Of a stretch of 64,000 nt of DNA, positions 62,257-64,000 are shown piece after piece. Source of the DNA: Hirsutella rhossiliensis. Taxonomy: Eukaryota; Ascomycota; Sordariomycetes; Hypocreales; Ophiocordycipitaceae. The notes under the pieces were generated by a model. It searched no databases, had not been told where the DNA came from, and saw only the letters and a program-made list of their open reading frames with translations. The stretch is from contig NW_025408667.1 of assembly GCF_020360975.1 (NCBI RefSeq), positions 7,874,001 through 7,938,000 on the forward strand, in the 5' to 3' direction. The position numbers were made by a program, and so were the translations under genes. The first letter of the stretch is position 1. Each line of letters begins with the position of its first letter.

Positions 62257-64000
62257 TCGGACTGTATTAGTCAACGCGCGGGTAAACCGAGGCTATCGAA
62301 TACGCGCCCTTGTCGACTGTGGATGTGACTGCTATGCCGTGATCGACGAAGCCCTTGTTCGGAAGCTGCGGATACCCTTCGTCGACTCGAAACCACGAGA
62401 AATTGGGGATTCTCAGAGTCAGCGAAGAGTGTCATATCCCCAGGGTCGTGGCTGTTGTGGTCGAGACAGCTGGATTTGACGAACGTGTCTTTGCATACGT
62501 GATCCCAAGCCTGGGCCAGGACATGTTCCTCGGCCGGCCTTGGATGGAGAGAAATCACGTCGTGTACGATGCTGCCAAGCAGCGAATGTACCATGGGAGG
62601 GCAGGTGTGACGATACGCCTCATTGGGCAGGAAGAGCCCGCCAAGATACGCGCGATTCGAAGCGCAAGACTCGTGTCGGCAGCCGTATTCACGGCGGAGT
62701 GTCGACGCGCAAAGAGACGCAAGAAGTGCAACGCGATCTCGATTCATGCAATCAGTTTGTCGGATATAGAGAGGCGCTTCAGCCGAAGCCGCCAGTCGAT
62801 CCGAGCGAGAAGGTCCCGGCAGAAGTGCTGAAAGAATTCCGCGACCTATTCTCACCAGGAGAGGCAATGAAGCTGCCGCCACATCGACCGGGTGTGGATC
62901 ATGAAGTCAACCTGCAGCCTGACAAGAACGGCAACGAGCCACCCTTCCGTGGGGCCCACTCTACAACATGTCACGAGAAGAGCTGTTGGTCTTGCGAAAG
63001 ACCCTGAAAGACCTGCTGGACAGAGGATTCATCCGAGCGAGTAGCTCAGCGGCTGCCGCGCCGGTGCTGTTCGTGCGGAAGCCGAATGGAGGGCTGCGAT
63101 TTTGTTGCGACTACCGAGCGCTGAATGCAATCACCAAGCGCGACCGATACCCACTGCCCCTCATCGCGGAGACCCTGCAGAATCTGGCCAAGGCTAAGTG
63201 GTTCACCAAGTTGGACGTGGTGGCCGCTTTCCATAAGATCCGCATGGCTCCGGGACATGAGGAAAGACTGCATTTCGCACGAGGTTTGGGCTCTACGAGT
63301 GGCTCGTGTGCCCTTTCGGCCTGAGCGGCGCCCGGCATCATTCAACGATACATGAACAGTGTATTGCGCGAATGGCTGGACGACTTTGTCACAGCGTACC
63401 TGGATGATGTACTGATCTACTCGAGCGGTTCGAAGGCGGATCATGAGGCTAAGGTGCGACGAGTTCTCCAAGCACTCGCCGACGCTGGGCTGCACCTAGA
63501 CCCAGCGAAGTGCGAGTTTTCGGTACAAGAGGTCAAATACCTTGGGTTCATCGTCAACGCAGGAAAGGAATCGCCTGCGACCCCGAAAAGCAGCGCGCCA
63601 TCCGCGAATGGGAGGCCCCGACCACGGTGAAGGGTGTCAGAAGCTTTCTGGGCTTCGCCAACTATTACCGGATCTTCATCCCCGACTATGCCAAGATCAC
63701 GCAGTCTCTGGATGCCCTGCTTAGAAAGGAACTGCCTTTCATTGGGGACGAGCGGAGAACGAGGCGTTTCAGGAGCTGAAGCGACGATTTTGCGAGTCAC
63801 CGGTGCTCAAGCAGTGGGACCCGAGCCTCCCGACCTTTTTGGAGACGGATTGCTCAGGCTACGCATTGGGAGGCGTCCTGTCGCAGGAAGGCCCAGATGG
63901 ACGTCGACACGCATGCGCCTTCTTCTCGAAGCGACTTTCGCCAGCGGAGTACAACTATCCCATTCACGACAAGGAGATGCTTGCCATCATGAGATGTCTC
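62257..64000 (+). pseudogene. pol remnant: protease, reverse transcriptase, RNase H (truncated by window)
   Basis: Protease: LVDCGCDCYAVID near 62311, with the expected D-S/T-G changed to DCG, then FLGRPWM near 62527 in another frame. Reverse transcriptase: [39 protein letters not shown] and the catalytic YLDDVLIYS near 63399-63425, then LGFIVN. RNase H: ETDCSGYALGGVLSQ near 63848 and KEMLAIMR at the edge. At least three further single-base frame changes occur (about 63260, 63330 and 63570-63750). Confidence 0.85.

Larger units (their letters stand above)
60794..64000 (+). mobile_element. Ty3/Gypsy LTR retrotransposon, 3' part outside the window
   Basis: Order seen: 5' LTR (60794-61029), putative self-primer site, gag with zinc knuckle, aspartic protease, reverse transcriptase and the start of RNase H at the window edge. 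RT-RH order with RT motif YLDDVLIYS marks Ty3/Gypsy. Integrase and the 3' LTR lie beyond 64000. Numerous frameshifts make it defective as given. Confidence 0.9.

Overview
The window reads as nuclear DNA of a filamentous ascomycete, most likely a Sordariomycete (Hypocreales-like). The reasons are short spliceosomal introns (47-179 nt) with GT..AG ends and CTAAC/CTGAC branch sites, a GC-rich coding core, and families typical of filamentous fungi: a HET-domain protein, a CFEM/Pth11-like receptor, class 3 lipase, fungal class I terpene cyclase and Ty3/Gypsy elements. There are no operons. All gene models, including spliced coordinates, were derived by eye from the sequence. No tRNA, rRNA or CRISPR array was recognised.

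Layout. (1) 0.5-10.4 kb: a P-loop/HAD/phosphoribosyltransferase fusion convergent with a 14-TMS-type MFS exporter, then a HET-domain protein, separated by long gene-free DNA. (2) 12.7-15.9 kb: a three-exon gene for a large secreted protein with Ser/Thr-rich repeats. (3) 17.7-28.0 kb is the dense housekeeping core: a 1156-aa protein with repeated KLDEIR motifs and one membrane span, the rRNA-processing factor RRP1, a ubiquitin-conjugating enzyme and a TBC Rab-GAP. (4) 28.0-36.9 kb: an 8.8 kb stretch with no recognisable gene but several simple repeats. (5) 36.9-48.1 kb: a three-exon acidic nuclear-type protein, a GLOD5-like glyoxalase, a small secreted protein with a decayed Lys/Asp-rich tail beyond its stop, an FHA-domain protein kinase, a lineage-type hypothetical protein and a CFEM-containing Pth11-like receptor. 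(6) 49.2-64 kb is accessory in character: an intron-rich terpene synthase (7 exons), degenerate repeats and an AT-rich island, a small coiled-coil protein, a class 3 lipase, a broken kinase-like gene, a 642-aa protein of unknown family, and a Ty3/Gypsy retroelement running off the right edge.

The genes do not form one pathway. The left and centre hold conserved cell-biology genes (ribosome assembly, ubiquitin transfer, membrane traffic). Secreted and surface proteins (signal-peptide proteins, lipase, CFEM receptor, MFS exporter) suit a fungus interacting with hosts or competitors. The right end carries the marks of a fast-evolving compartment: pseudogenes, repeats, a retroelement and an orphan terpene cyclase. 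The most interesting objects are that terpene synthase, the unassigned 642-aa protein nearby, and the retroelement, whose first 11 bases after the LTR are exactly complementary to an internal LTR segment. That is the arrangement of self-priming (Tf1/sushi-type) elements.
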